From NCBI GenBank assembly GCA_030753015.1, contig JASMDC010000027.1:1-46106 (forward strand): a DNA stretch of 46,106 nucleotides, read 5' to 3'. This document shows positions 1 through 6,536 of the stretch, piece by piece; position 1 is the first letter of the stretch; each line of letters starts with the position of its first letter. The notes beneath the pieces are model-generated. The model saw only the letters and a program-made list of their open reading frames with translations. It ran no database searches and had not been told where the DNA came from. The stretch comes from Candidatus Undinarchaeales archaeon (lineage in GTDB: Archaea; SpSt-1190; JASMDC01). The position numbers and the translations under genes are program-made.

Positions 1-595
1 CCTCTTGCACGGTGGAGGCCTCGGTCAAGTAGGATAATGCGATGAAGTCCACGTCATGTTCGAACCCGAACGCAAGGTCCTCGCGGTCCTTCCCGGTAAG
101 GTTGGGGAGGCTCATCTCCCTGCCCGGGACGATCACGCTCTTGTTGGATCCCAGGATGCAGTCGGACAAGACCCTGCACTTGACGTCGTCTCCTGAGATC
201 GAGGTCACCTTCAGCTGGACCGCGCCATCACTGATCAGGACGCGGTCACCGACCTTGATGTCCTTCGCCAATCCCGGGTGCGACTGCCGTATCATCCTCT
301 TGCCCGGATCGGTCCCCTTGTTGGTCAGGGTCAGTATCTCGCCCTTCGCAAGGTCCAGGGGATCGTCCAGCACATCGGTCCTGATTTCCGGACCTTTCGT
401 ATCCAGCATGACAGCGATCTCGGGGGATATCTTCCTGATCTTCCTGATGACATCCCCGTGATACTGATGGTCGCCGTGGGAAAGGTTCAACCTCGCTATG
501 TTGAGACCACCCTCGATCATCTTCTTCAGGGTCGTGGTGTCATCGCACGAGGGCCCTATGGTGCACACCAGCTTGGTGAACTCTAATGGTCTCAT
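1..595 (-). CDS. pyk: Pyruvate kinase, N-terminal part (cut by window edge)
   Basis: Converts phosphoenolpyruvate and ADP to pyruvate and ATP in the cytoplasm, the last step of glycolysis. Only about 198 N-terminal residues lie in the window; the rest runs off the left edge. Family motifs seen are KLVCTIGPSC near the N-terminus, ARLNLSHG (residues 34-41, substrate and metal-binding loop) and MLDTKGPEIR (63-72), followed by a beta-barrel B domain with LISDGAV and VPGREISLPN, and then DVDFIALSYL returning to the A domain. The ATG at 595 is chosen because a TATA-like box (TTAATATGG in gene orientation, centre about 621) sits 26 nt upstream, giving a leaderless mRNA. The start matches the normal family start, just before the KLVCTIGP strand. 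Nothing looks truncated other than by the window. Confidence 0.95.
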   Translation of the reverse strand, partial: MRPLEFTKLVCTIGPSCDDTTTLKKMIEGGLNIARLNLSHGDHQYHGDVIRKIRKISPEIAVMLDTKGPEIRTDVLDDPLDLAKGEILTLTNKGTDPGKRMIRQSHPGLAKDIKVGDRVLISDGAVQLKVTSISGDDVKCRVLSDCILGSNKSVIVPGREMSLPNLTGKDREDLAFGFEHDVDFIALSYLTEASTVQE

Positions 596-654
596 AGAAC
601 TGGCCTTGTCGTCTCCATATTAAGAGCTTTTCTTCAAGTGATGACGATCTGAGT

Positions 655-862
655 TCGAGATATCATCCCTGGTATCTTGAGGTGGACCAACTGCTGGGGG
701 ATACTCCCCCGCCAGGGAGTAACAGAACAATATCACCGCCGGGGACCATCCATCTGCGAAGGCCCCCGGGCGATGATGAACTCGTTACGAAGGTACGGGG
801 GTGCTGGCCCCCGATGACCGGACCCGGGTGCTGGGTCCGTGGGTCACCAGCGCTATAAATCT
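655..862 (-). repeat. Structured non-coding element, diverged copy 3 (downstream of the 887-1363 gene)
   Basis: This non-coding stretch lies between pyk and the 887-1363 gene. On the minus strand it begins with a good TATA box (GATTTATAG, 854-862) placed just after the upstream gene's stop codon. Several hairpins follow: TGACC/GGTCA enclosing GGACCC/GGGTCC, GGGGG/CCCCC, a 9-bp stem CCGGGGGCC/GGTCCCCGG with one G-U pair, and GGGGG/CCCCC again. It shares ordered blocks with the tandem copies at 4576-4849 and 4879-5150 (GGTCATCGGGG, TTCATCATC, GATGGTCCCCGG-GGTGA, TGTTAC). It may be a small RNA gene or a 3' UTR element; the TATA box favours an independent transcript. No open reading frame is conserved across the copies. 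Confidence 0.6.
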
Positions 863-886
863 TTCGCAGAGTGTCAGGTCGTCGCC

Positions 887-1363
887 TTACGCCCCTTCCT
901 GGTCCTTCTTCTGCACGATGTAGAGGTAGCTGTCGATGATCTCGGTGCTGTCCTCGTTCCGGAACAGGTACACGAAGCTCTGGCTCTCGCCCATGTCCTT
1001 TGAAGACCAGATGGCGGGCGCTGTACCGGGCAGGGCGAACCGCTTCCCGAACACCGAGTACGTCTTATCTACACGGAACTCCTTTTCCGTCTCTCTGAAC
1101 CTGTAACCGTGCATCTGGGCGGCCTCGGCGAGGGCCTCGGTATCAAGGTCGTTGACAATGAGCATGTCCAGCGCTGTGTCGCCGATCCGGTCGTTCCCGA
1201 GCGAGTCGAACGTGACCATCGCGATACCGCCCGGGTCCTCCTTGCCCAGGTTCGTGGGGAACACCATCTTCGAGCTCCGGTCGGCCGGGTCGCGGCCACC
1301 CTCGTACATACCGATCATACCGGCATAGTCCGTCGCGTCCTCGATGTCGTACATGATCTGCAT
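887..1363 (-). CDS. Hypothetical small acidic protein
   Basis: A 158-residue protein that I do not recognise. It has no signal peptide or TM segment. It is soluble, acidic and rich in Asp/Glu/Met, with mixed alpha/beta character: a central MVTFDSLGND segment, a helix around DTEALAEAAQMHGY, and a C-terminal strand pattern ending SYLYIVQKKD. The start follows the stop of the 1367-1768 gene by 3 nt, so the two form an operon. A GGAG motif directly abuts the ATG at 1363. A second in-frame ATG at 1354 would have better Shine-Dalgarno spacing (9 nt), so the protein may begin MYDIEDATDY. Its stop is followed within about 25 nt by the TATA box of the structured element at 655-862. Confidence 0.7.
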   Translation of the reverse strand: MQIMYDIEDATDYAGMIGMYEGGRDPADRSSKMVFPTNLGKEDPGGIAMVTFDSLGNDRIGDTALDMLIVNDLDTEALAEAAQMHGYRFRETEKEFRVDKTYSVFGKRFALPGTAPAIWSSKDMGESQSFVYLFRNEDSTEIIDSYLYIVQKKDQEGA

Positions 1364-1366
1364 CTC

Positions 1367-1768
1367 CTAGATATCGTACTCGGCCTCTAGCACACCGTCC
1401 CACAGCTCGTGGGTGGCGGACGAGGTGAAGTGCATGTTCAGGGCCAGCCCGGTGTCGTACTTGGCGTAGCCGGCGGGATCGTCCCTGGCCTGCTCGGGGT
1501 ACTTCTCTGTATGGGCTGCGATATCCTCGGCGTAGCCCTGCAGGAAGCTGGCGGCCTCGTCCTTGTCGTCGATGGTCCTGATGGCATAGATGACTATGTC
1601 CTCGAGCAGCTTGCCGGTCTCCTGGTCGGTGATTCGCGCCTTCAGCTGCTGGTACTTGTTCCCGCCCGCGGCAGCGACCTCCTCCTCGAGCTCCTTGCGA
1701 GCCCTGATCTTTTCGAAGATGCCATACCACGCGTCCGGTATCCTGCTTTCGCCATCGTCGGCGTCCAT
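1367..1768 (-). CDS. Hypothetical helical protein, first gene of a two-gene operon
   Basis: A 133-residue, mostly helical and charged protein with no recognised domain. The start at 1768 (MDADDGESRI) is preferred over upstream in-frame codons because a TATA box (ATATAAG, about 1795-1801 on the minus strand) lies 29-30 nt upstream, typical of a leaderless transcript. Visible features are a charged helix (ARKELEEEVAAAGG), a segment LLEDIVIYAIRTID, and a C-terminal SATHELWDG stretch. It has no TM segment or signal peptide. The next gene (887-1363) begins 3 nt after its stop and probably acts with it. Function is unknown. Confidence 0.7.
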   Translation of the reverse strand: MDADDGESRIPDAWYGIFEKIRARKELEEEVAAAGGNKYQQLKARITDQETGKLLEDIVIYAIRTIDDKDEAASFLQGYAEDIAAHTEKYPEQARDDPAGYAKYDTGLALNMHFTSSATHELWDGVLEAEYDI

Positions 1769-1866
1769 GACGCCCACGGCGCTAGGAAGGGTTCTTATAT
1801 CTGGACTTGGGGGCGGGCGGTCCGCGAATCCCAATCCATTAAAAGGAAAGGGTCCACAAGGTGTCC

Positions 1867-2577
1867 ATGGCGGGCAAGGGGCCGGGTCTGTTCAGGGCAC
1901 TAAAGCGAGCTGCGGGTATGGGGTCGGGGAGCACAAGTCGGGGCGCAGGCGGCCAGGACATGAGCGCCATCGGGCTCTACCACACGAGCACGAAGATCGG
2001 CTCCATGTCGTTCCGGAACGTGAAGGACGTCGCGTCGTTCAAGGGGAAGGTGCTTCTCATCGTGAAGCCCAAGAAGCCGCTCGGCCAGGCCGAGGTGCAG
2101 GCCATCGTCCAGCGGGTCCAGAACGGCCTGGGCGTCCTTCTGGTCGGCGACGGCGGCGAGGACAACTCGAACCTCAATCCTCTCGCCATCTGGTTCGGCG
2201 TCCAGTTCAACAACGACATCGTCTCGACGTTCGACAAGATGGGCGCCACCACCAACGCGGGGTACACCTACGTCCGTGAGCACGCCATCACCGAGCCGCT
2301 CCACATCTACACGATCGACAAGAGCTGCTCGCTCCGGCTGCGGGATTGGAACCGGCAGGTCCTGCTCTTCTCCAGCCAGGAGAGCTTCTCTGACGCGGAC
2401 GGGAACGAGACCTGGGATACAGGCGAGTACCTGGGCTCGTGTGCAGTCATGGCACAGGCGGAGTACGGCCGGGGACGCGCCATCTTCATCGGCGACGCCA
2501 TCATGTTCGAGCGGCGCAAGGCCCAGGACATGCAGCTTTTGAACCTCGTTGCCAAGTGGCTCGGCCACGAGATGTGA
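1867..2577 (+). CDS. DUF4350/GldG-like cytosolic protein with an EF-hand-type loop
   Basis: A 236-residue protein with the fold signature of the class-I GATase-like DUF4350/GldG family: VLLIVKPKKPL strand, a 'GVLLVGDGG' turn, NLNPLAIWFGVQFNNDIV, and a C-terminal GRAIFIGDAIMFER...LLNLVAKWLG helix. Residues 176-187 (DADGNETWDTGE) have Asp/Asn/Glu at every ligand position of a 12-residue EF-hand or dockerin calcium loop. The paralogue at 30909-31643 has an equivalent loop at 179-190. No signal peptide follows the basic, Gly-rich N-terminus. The start is set at ATG 1867, not GTG 1861, because the TATA-like box ATTAAAAG (1838-1845) is 25-26 nt away. Family members are poorly characterised; a role in a surface or transport complex is only a guess. 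Confidence 0.75.
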   Translation: MAGKGPGLFRALKRAAGMGSGSTSRGAGGQDMSAIGLYHTSTKIGSMSFRNVKDVASFKGKVLLIVKPKKPLGQAEVQAIVQRVQNGLGVLLVGDGGEDNSNLNPLAIWFGVQFNNDIVSTFDKMGATTNAGYTYVREHAITEPLHIYTIDKSCSLRLRDWNRQVLLFSSQESFSDADGNETWDTGEYLGSCAVMAQAEYGRGRAIFIGDAIMFERRKAQDMQLLNLVAKWLGHEM

Positions 2578-2608
2578 TCACCTTTCGTCGTCGCATTAAG
2601 AAACAATT

Positions 2609-2632
2609 GGTACTAAAGCATGCTTTAGTACC
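2609..2632. promoter_or_regulatory. Perfect 24-bp palindrome, candidate operator
   Basis: The half-site GGTACTAAAGCA is followed by its exact reverse complement. A near-identical palindrome (GGTACTAAAGCA then TGTTTCAGTACT) occurs at 4517-4540 between the TATA box and the start codon of the 4221-4514 gene. The perfect copy lies in the gap 2578-2803, 30 nt after a stop codon and about 25 nt downstream of a weak TATA-like CATTAAG (2594-2600). It may mark the promoter of a gene lost when the tnpB element inserted, or act as a second binding site for the same dimeric regulator. Nothing else recognisable lies between it and the tnpB right end. Confidence 0.55.
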
Positions 2633-2750
2633 CTCTGCCTATTCACCTTTGTTCCCTGTCAAATGAAGAGATGACCATCACGCGTCGTAGGACGCACAGG
2701 GGCCACCTGATCCGATTTCAGTCCCCTCATTTCGGCAGTGTCTTTTCCGT

Positions 2751-2900
2751 TGACACTCCCCCGAATGAATTCGGGGGATTCTTAGAAGCGCGAGCATGAA
2801 GGGTCATGCTGTTACCTCCAGGGGGTGTGCCAGCACCCTGTTAACGCGCCCTCCGAAGACGACGCCTATATTGATCGCACCCGCTGTGTCTCGGTGCGCT
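2751..2900 (-). ncRNA. Probable omega/reRNA scaffold at the tnpB right end
   Basis: TnpB nucleases use a guide RNA made from the 3' end of their own gene plus the right end of the element, with the guide copied from flanking DNA. Here the tnpB stop (2804) is followed by about 50 nt ending in a 9-bp hairpin (2758-2777) and GTGTCAA. The guide would then start at about 2750 and read leftward into host DNA (CGGAAAAGACACTGCC on the minus strand). The 5' boundary given is arbitrary. This is inferred from family knowledge and the hairpin position, not from a covariance search. Confidence 0.5.
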
Positions 2901-3982
2901 TCTATGCCGCATGATCTGCACTTCAGGAGACGACCCATCTTCGTCACAGATGTGCTGCCGCACCAAGGACACACGCTCGATGTGCCTCTCTCGTCGATTG
3001 TGGTCACCTTGATTCCATGCTCCTGGGCGACGCACTGAAGCCGTTCCAGGAGAAAGCGATGGCTCCAGAAATTGTGGACCATCGAATCCAACTTCCTGCT
3101 GAACCTGGCATCGTCCCTGATCCCCGTGAGATCGCCAGCGACGATCTCGCAGACACCTTTCTCCCAGAGCCGTTGGATCGCTCTCCTGACGATCGTGTTC
3201 ACATACTGCCGGAAGCGTAGCTTCCGCTTGCGGAACAGGGATCTGATCAGCCTTGTTGTCTTCCTACCGTTCGTCCTCTTCGCGATCGACTTCAGTCGGT
3301 TGATACGACGTGACAGGTACCACCAGTTGGAGAGTGCGGGCCGCCCGCTGTATGCGACCGATCGCCTCTCCCCTTCGATCACCACATCGAGCAGTACGAG
3401 CACGCCGAGGTCCACGAAGGCCCTCTTGTTCGAGAGCGGTTGATGCGGAGGATCGACCTCCACCGTCTGCCTGGCATACCACCTCCGCCTGATAGGATCA
3501 TAGAGAAGGGTCAGCAACCCTTGCCTTGTCCAGTTGTTCCATTTCGGCTTTCCTCTCCAATTCACCTCCAACTTTTTCGGCAGCTTCAATGTACTGCCTT
3601 CTATCGTATAGCAATCGCATCGGATGAGTATGAGCTGCTTTCTTTTCCCCGTTGACCTGTCCTTCCAGTATCCAGGAGGGCGCACTCTCTGGATGCGGGG
3701 CGGGAGCTTGCCCTTCTTCTCGAGTTCGAGCAACGCGAAGAACGAACGCCACGCCTCGCTGTTCTTCCTCTCGACCTGCTGAGCGGTCGCAGAGCCGATG
3801 ATGCACTTGTACCTATCGTACAGGTCCTTTGTGTTCCAGTCCACCTTGCCTGTGTTGAAGAAGCTCTGCCGTCGCCGATAGCATATCTCGTTCCAGAGAC
3901 GAGCACAACCATCCGCGATTTCATACAGTCGTTCGTCTTGTTCCAACGAAGGCGACAATGCAAAGGTGTTCGTTCTCCTCAT
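2804..3982 (-). CDS. tnpB: RNA-guided nuclease TnpB (IS605 OrfB family)
   Basis: A 392-residue TnpB, full length for the family. N-terminal helical and wedge region about 1-180; RuvC-I aspartate D191 in AFVDLGV; RuvC-II block IVAGDLTGIR (280-289), where the usual catalytic Glu is Gly283; zinc finger CPWC (338-341) and CRSC (355-358); RuvC-III D365 in AHRDTAGAINI. Glu332 in IDERGTSS just before the zinc finger is a candidate replacement for the missing acid. The family cleaves DNA next to a short TAM motif under guidance of an RNA from the element's right end, which helps retain the element. The start ATG 3982 gives the normal N-terminus. No tnpA is adjacent. The gene is intact and could be active. 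Confidence 0.92.
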   Translation of the reverse strand: MRRTNTFALSPSLEQDERLYEIADGCARLWNEICYRRRQSFFNTGKVDWNTKDLYDRYKCIIGSATAQQVERKNSEAWRSFFALLELEKKGKLPPRIQRVRPPGYWKDRSTGKRKQLILIRCDCYTIEGSTLKLPKKLEVNWRGKPKWNNWTRQGLLTLLYDPIRRRWYARQTVEVDPPHQPLSNKRAFVDLGVLVLLDVVIEGERRSVAYSGRPALSNWWYLSRRINRLKSIAKRTNGRKTTRLIRSLFRKRKLRFRQYVNTIVRRAIQRLWEKGVCEIVAGDLTGIRDDARFSRKLDSMVHNFWSHRFLLERLQCVAQEHGIKVTTIDERGTSSVCPWCGSTSVTKMGRLLKCRSCGIEAHRDTAGAINIGVVFGGRVNRVLAHPLEVTA

Positions 3983-4098
3983 GGTTAGACCTTCGGCTGC
4001 ATCTCAATGTTAGTCCACGATGCTCAAATAGTGTCCTTGGAGCTATAAAGTGGTATAGGGGGCGGCATACCGGTATTCAGATGGATCTTTTACCTTTC

Positions 4099-4205
4099 GG
4101 GTTTGGTTCCCTTCAGGGAAACACGTCATTCATCCCACCTATGAATCAGGTGGGCTTTCTGCCTCAAACCCGTTGTAAGCGCATGTCCTCCCGCTCCACT
4201 AAAAG
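4099..4205 (-). mobile_element. Right-end relic of a second IS605-type element
   Basis: On the minus strand this stretch reads as a short coding tail (NGFEAESPPDS then stop), the kind of C-terminus seen in IS605 OrfB proteins. It contains a hairpin CCCACCT/AGGTGGG (4134-4154) and ends in GATGAATGAC, a common 3' boundary of such elements. A second small hairpin (TTCCC TTCA GGGAA) lies just outside. No more of a transposase gene is present, so only the right end survives. It sits directly beside the intact tnpB element but has different ends, so it is a separate insertion. The identification rests on remembered family end sequences. Confidence 0.5.
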
Positions 4206-4220
4206 TCACGAACGTACGGC

Positions 4221-4514
4221 CTACATCCCCAACCGCACCCTGTCATCTTTGGAGAGTTTCACGTCCCGGACGCTTATCTCTCCACCATATTGCTCGATGA
4301 AGGCAATGACCCTCTGAGAGTCCCCTTTCCTGACTATCAGCATCGACCGGCCGAGCCTGATATATGGGAAGCCGTCGATGAACCCCTCTCGGATATACGT
4401 ATACCGGCCGTACTTCGACTTGTCGGTCCATCCCCAGAAGCGCCGAGAGAACTTGCTCCCCTGGCTCCGGGGGACATTGGTGAACGTGTAGATGATCTGG
4501 ACGCCTTCATCCAT
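4221..4514 (-). CDS. Small conserved-looking archaeal protein, operator-controlled
   Basis: A 97-residue basic protein, single domain, with no TM segment. The N-terminal half carries a compact block (NVPRSQGSKFSRRFWGWTD, then YGRYTYIREGFIDG) and the C-terminal half an alternating strand/helix pattern (SMLIVRKGDSQRVIAFIEQYGGEISVRDVKL). I recall similar short proteins from other archaea but no assigned function. The start at 4514 is supported by a TATA box (AGATATAAG, 4539-4547) 29 nt upstream. A 24-bp palindrome (4517-4540) fills the space between TATA and start codon, so a bound dimer would block transcription start. It may bind nucleic acid or be self-regulated; that is inference only. Confidence 0.75.
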   Translation of the reverse strand: MDEGVQIIYTFTNVPRSQGSKFSRRFWGWTDKSKYGRYTYIREGFIDGFPYIRLGRSMLIVRKGDSQRVIAFIEQYGGEISVRDVKLSKDDRVRLGM

Positions 4515-4516
4515 AT

Positions 4517-4540
4517 GGTACTAAAGCATGTTTCAGTACT
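4517..4540 (-). promoter_or_regulatory. Palindromic operator over the transcription start of the 4221-4514 gene
   Basis: An imperfect 24-bp palindrome, the second copy of the perfect one at 2609-2632 (three substitutions, all in the right half). It begins against the TATA box (4539-4547) and ends 2 nt before the ATG, covering the predicted +1 site. This placement is typical of archaeal repressor operators. The regulator is not identified; the short basic gene product itself is one candidate. Confidence 0.6.
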
Positions 4541-4575
4541 TATATCTTCCGATTTCAACGTTCCACAAGATCATT

Positions 4576-4849
4576 TCACGCCCCACCGAACACCGGATAC
4601 TAGCAGCCGGGTACAGAGATGACGGGGACTCCTCCCGGTCGTAACAAATCGATTTCACCCCCGGGGACCATTACACTGATGGCCCACCCCGGGGATGATG
4701 AATGGATTCTGGAGGTAGGGGATACCTGACGGGTGCCCCCGATGACCGAAGCCAACCAGCTGACCCGGTGGGGCCACCCAACCTTATCAACCTTTTGTGC
4801 CCGGTGGCGCTTTCAGGTGCTCAGCAGTCGTAGGACCGGCCGCCAATGG
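4576..4849 (-). repeat. Tandem repeat copy 1: structured element plus remnant of a gene 3' end
   Basis: This copy matches 4879-5150 at roughly nine bases in ten with an offset of 301-303 nt. On the minus strand it starts with the last codons of the 5122-5382 gene in altered form (GGRSYDC then stop, against GGWFYDC), then a TATA-like TTGATAAGG, GGTCATCGGGG, a long hairpin around GGGCCAT...ATGGTCC, and the GTTACGACCGGGAGGAGTC block. The upstream body of the gene is missing, so this is a partial duplication. It fills most of the gap 4515-5121, in which I see no intact gene. Confidence 0.8.
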
Positions 4850-4878
4850 AGGTCGGACCACACAATGACATGCAGGCA

Positions 4879-5150
4879 TCACACTCCACCGAACACCGGA
4901 TCCCAAGAGCCGGGCACAGAGATGACGGGGACTCCTCCCGGTCGTAACAAAATAGTTTCACCCCCGGGGACCATTACACTGATGGCCCCCCGGGGATGAT
5001 GAATGGATTCTGGAGGTAGGGGATTCCTGACGGGTGTCCCCGATGACCGTACCCACCTAACCGACCCGGTGGGGCCACCCAACCTTATCAACCTTTTGCG
5101 CCCGGTGGCGCTTTCAGGTGCTCAGCAGTCGTAGAACCAGCCGCCGATGG
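4879..5150 (-). repeat. Tandem repeat copy 2: structured element downstream of the 5122-5382 gene
   Basis: The parent copy of the duplication, still joined to the intact small gene on its right. In minus-strand order: the stop of the gene, GCACCTGAAAGCGCCACC, a TATA-like TTGATAAGG, GGTCATCGGGG, CCCCTACCTCC, TTCATCATC, a 13-bp hairpin with one bulge formed by CCCC-G-GGGGGCCAT and ATGGTCCCCGGGG, then TTGTTACGACCGGGAGGAGTC. The same blocks in the same order occur after the unrelated gene at 887-1363, so the conserved unit is the non-coding element, not the gene. Confidence 0.8.
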
Positions 5151-5382
5151 CGCCCACACCGGCGAATCCGACCTCGATGGAGTAGTCCACCGTCTGCAGC
5201 TCGGCATCGGTGAGGTAGGCGATCTTCTCGTCAATCCCGGTGTAGTGTGTGATGAGCATGCCCAGCCCGTAGCCGACGAGACCGCCCGCAGCGACCTCCA
5301 GCACGCGCATGTCCTCGGCAGCAGCGTATCCGTCGACAGATGCAGCCTCTGAGGTCCCGATGGTGTCAAGCTCGATGTCCAT
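5122..5382 (-). CDS. Small Gly-rich hydrophobic protein ending in Cys
   Basis: An 86-residue protein of unknown function. An acidic N-terminal 30 residues precedes a hydrophobic, Gly-rich stretch (VAAGGLVGYGLGMLITHY), an acidic middle (TGIDEKIAYLTDAEL), and a second Gly-rich hydrophobic segment ending GWFYDC. It is the type of layout seen in small secreted or membrane-active peptides with a leader, and a Gly-Gly pair at residues 33-34 could be a leader boundary, but nothing proves processing. The ATG at 5382 has a GAGG motif 9 nt upstream; ATG 5391 is an alternative. A TATA-like TTATTAAA lies at 5423-5430. The 3' end is duplicated in the tandem repeat at 4576-4849. Confidence 0.6.
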   Translation of the reverse strand: MDIELDTIGTSEAASVDGYAAAEDMRVLEVAAGGLVGYGLGMLITHYTGIDEKIAYLTDAELQTVDYSIEVGFAGVGAIGGWFYDC

Positions 5383-5573
5383 GATGATCATCCTCGATGT
5401 GGGCAACCGGCAGGGGGACGCGTTTAATAATCTTTGTCCGGCTCGGAGCGGGCGACCTGCGTCGCCGATATGCATCCTTTAATTTCTGATGGTCCCGATA
5501 TCGAACAATACCAGCACGTTCGGATGCCGTACCGGTCTCGCATCACCTGCTCACCGCCCTCGGATGCGTCCTG

Positions 5574-5786
5574 ATGGCGATAGGTCTGCAGATTGCGTTG
5601 TTCATCCTGCAGATGGTCTTTTCCACAAAGGATTCAGACCTTAGGCCCATCTCCATGTTCAGTGTCCTGTTGGTACTCTTCTTCTCTGGACCGGGGCTCG
5701 GCCTCATCCTCTTTCAGTCCAAGCGTCAAGGCCTGAACGGCGTGGCCTCCGGGAGGTACTCCGACCGAGGGCCGTTAATGCAATGA
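5574..5786 (+). CDS. Possible small two-helix membrane protein
   Basis: A 70-residue product with two hydrophobic segments (about residues 2-16 and 27-47) separated by a short polar loop and followed by a basic tail, as in a hairpin membrane protein. In-frame sequence upstream of the ATG, back to a stop at 5487, continues the hydrophobic pattern (HHLLTALGCVLMAIGLQ) but has no ATG, GTG or TTG, so either the start is rare, the 5' end is damaged, or the ATG at 5574 is correct with a leader of about 70 nt. A TATA-like CCTTTAATT lies at about 5477-5485. There is no recognisable family. Confidence 0.35.
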   Translation: MAIGLQIALFILQMVFSTKDSDLRPISMFSVLLVLFFSGPGLGLILFQSKRQGLNGVASGRYSDRGPLMQ

Positions 5787-5816
5787 TTTATCAAGCAAGA
5801 GCGACTCCACGCATCC

Positions 5817-6536
5817 GTGGCCGAGGACAAGAAGGGTCCGGTGGCGCTGCTCTTCTCGGGCGGCCTCGACTCGACGACCGCTGCCCTGCGCCTGTCGGAG
5901 ACGCACGAGCGGGTACATCTTCTCACGTTCTCCCGCGGGTACGGCCACTATTTCCTGGACACGCCCGGGCGAAGGGCCGATGAGCTGCGGAAGGCTGTCG
6001 GCGACCGGTTCGAGTACGAGCTCGTCGACATCAGACCGCTGTTCGAGAAGGTGGTGCTCCCGACGATAGTGGAGGACTACAAGAAGTACCGCTCCGGATT
6101 CGTGTTCTGCCTGGGCTGCAAGGTGTGCATGCACGCACAAGCGGCCGCCTGGTGCCGCGAGCACGACGTGCGCTTGGTGGCCGACGGTTCCTCGGGAGAC
6201 ACCTCCGTGTTCGTGGAGCAGCGACCGTCGACGCTCAAGCTCATCATCGACTTCTACCGTGAGCACGGGATCGAGTTCTTCACCCCTGTGTTCGAGCAGA
6301 CCCGGGAGGAGAAGCGCCGGTTCCTCAAGACCAAGGGTGTCGGCATGGGCACGCGCATCGGCGACAGGCACGTAGGCGTCCAGCCCAAGTGTGTGCCCGG
6401 TGAGCTCTACTACCTGCCCACCGTGCTGTTCGGCATCGCGCCCAAACACGAGAACGAGGCGATCGCCGAGTTCTTCGCCGAGAAGGCCGCTCTGGCACGG
6501 GAGGTCCTCGGGCTCGATGTGGACGAGGGACCTTAG
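5817..6536 (+). CDS. PP-loop ATPase with Cys-rich metal site
   Basis: A 239-residue member of the PP-loop (N-type) ATP pyrophosphatase superfamily, which adenylates a substrate before sulfur or amine transfer. The PP-loop SGGLDST lies at residues 14-20. A cluster CLGCKVCMHA (C-x2-C-x2-C, about residues 102-108) and later Cys residues (AAWC, QPKC) could hold zinc or an Fe-S cluster, as in QueC-like or tRNA-thiolation enzymes. The substrate is not evident. The GTG start at 5817 is supported by a TATA box (ATTTATC, 5786-5792) 27-28 nt upstream. It converges on the GT gene at 6533 with a 4-nt overlap of stops. It may serve the neighbouring glycan island, but tRNA modification is equally possible. 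Confidence 0.75.
   Translation: MAEDKKGPVALLFSGGLDSTTAALRLSETHERVHLLTFSRGYGHYFLDTPGRRADELRKAVGDRFEYELVDIRPLFEKVVLPTIVEDYKKYRSGFVFCLGCKVCMHAQAAAWCREHDVRLVADGSSGDTSVFVEQRPSTLKLIIDFYREHGIEFFTPVFEQTREEKRRFLKTKGVGMGTRIGDRHVGVQPKCVPGELYYLPTVLFGIAPKHENEAIAEFFAEKAALAREVLGLDVDEGP

Larger units (their letters stand above)
2751..4070 (-). mobile_element. Stand-alone tnpB element (IS605/IS1341 type)
   Basis: A mobile element carrying only tnpB, with no tnpA Y1 transposase nearby, so it is non-autonomous or uses a transposase elsewhere. The right end is placed at about 2751 because a strong subterminal hairpin (CCCCCGAAT / ATTCGGGGG, 2758-2777) is followed by GTGTCAA on the minus strand, the usual layout of the end of these elements and of their guide RNA scaffold. 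The left end is uncertain; a TATA-like ACTTTATAGC at about 4044-4053 precedes tnpB, so the end should lie a little beyond it. The next sequence outward (4099-4205) belongs to a different element relic. Confidence 0.7.

Noticed and set aside
4733-4999. Frame across the tandem repeat
   Set aside because: It is not conserved between the copies and has no start signals; the region is better explained as structured non-coding repeat.
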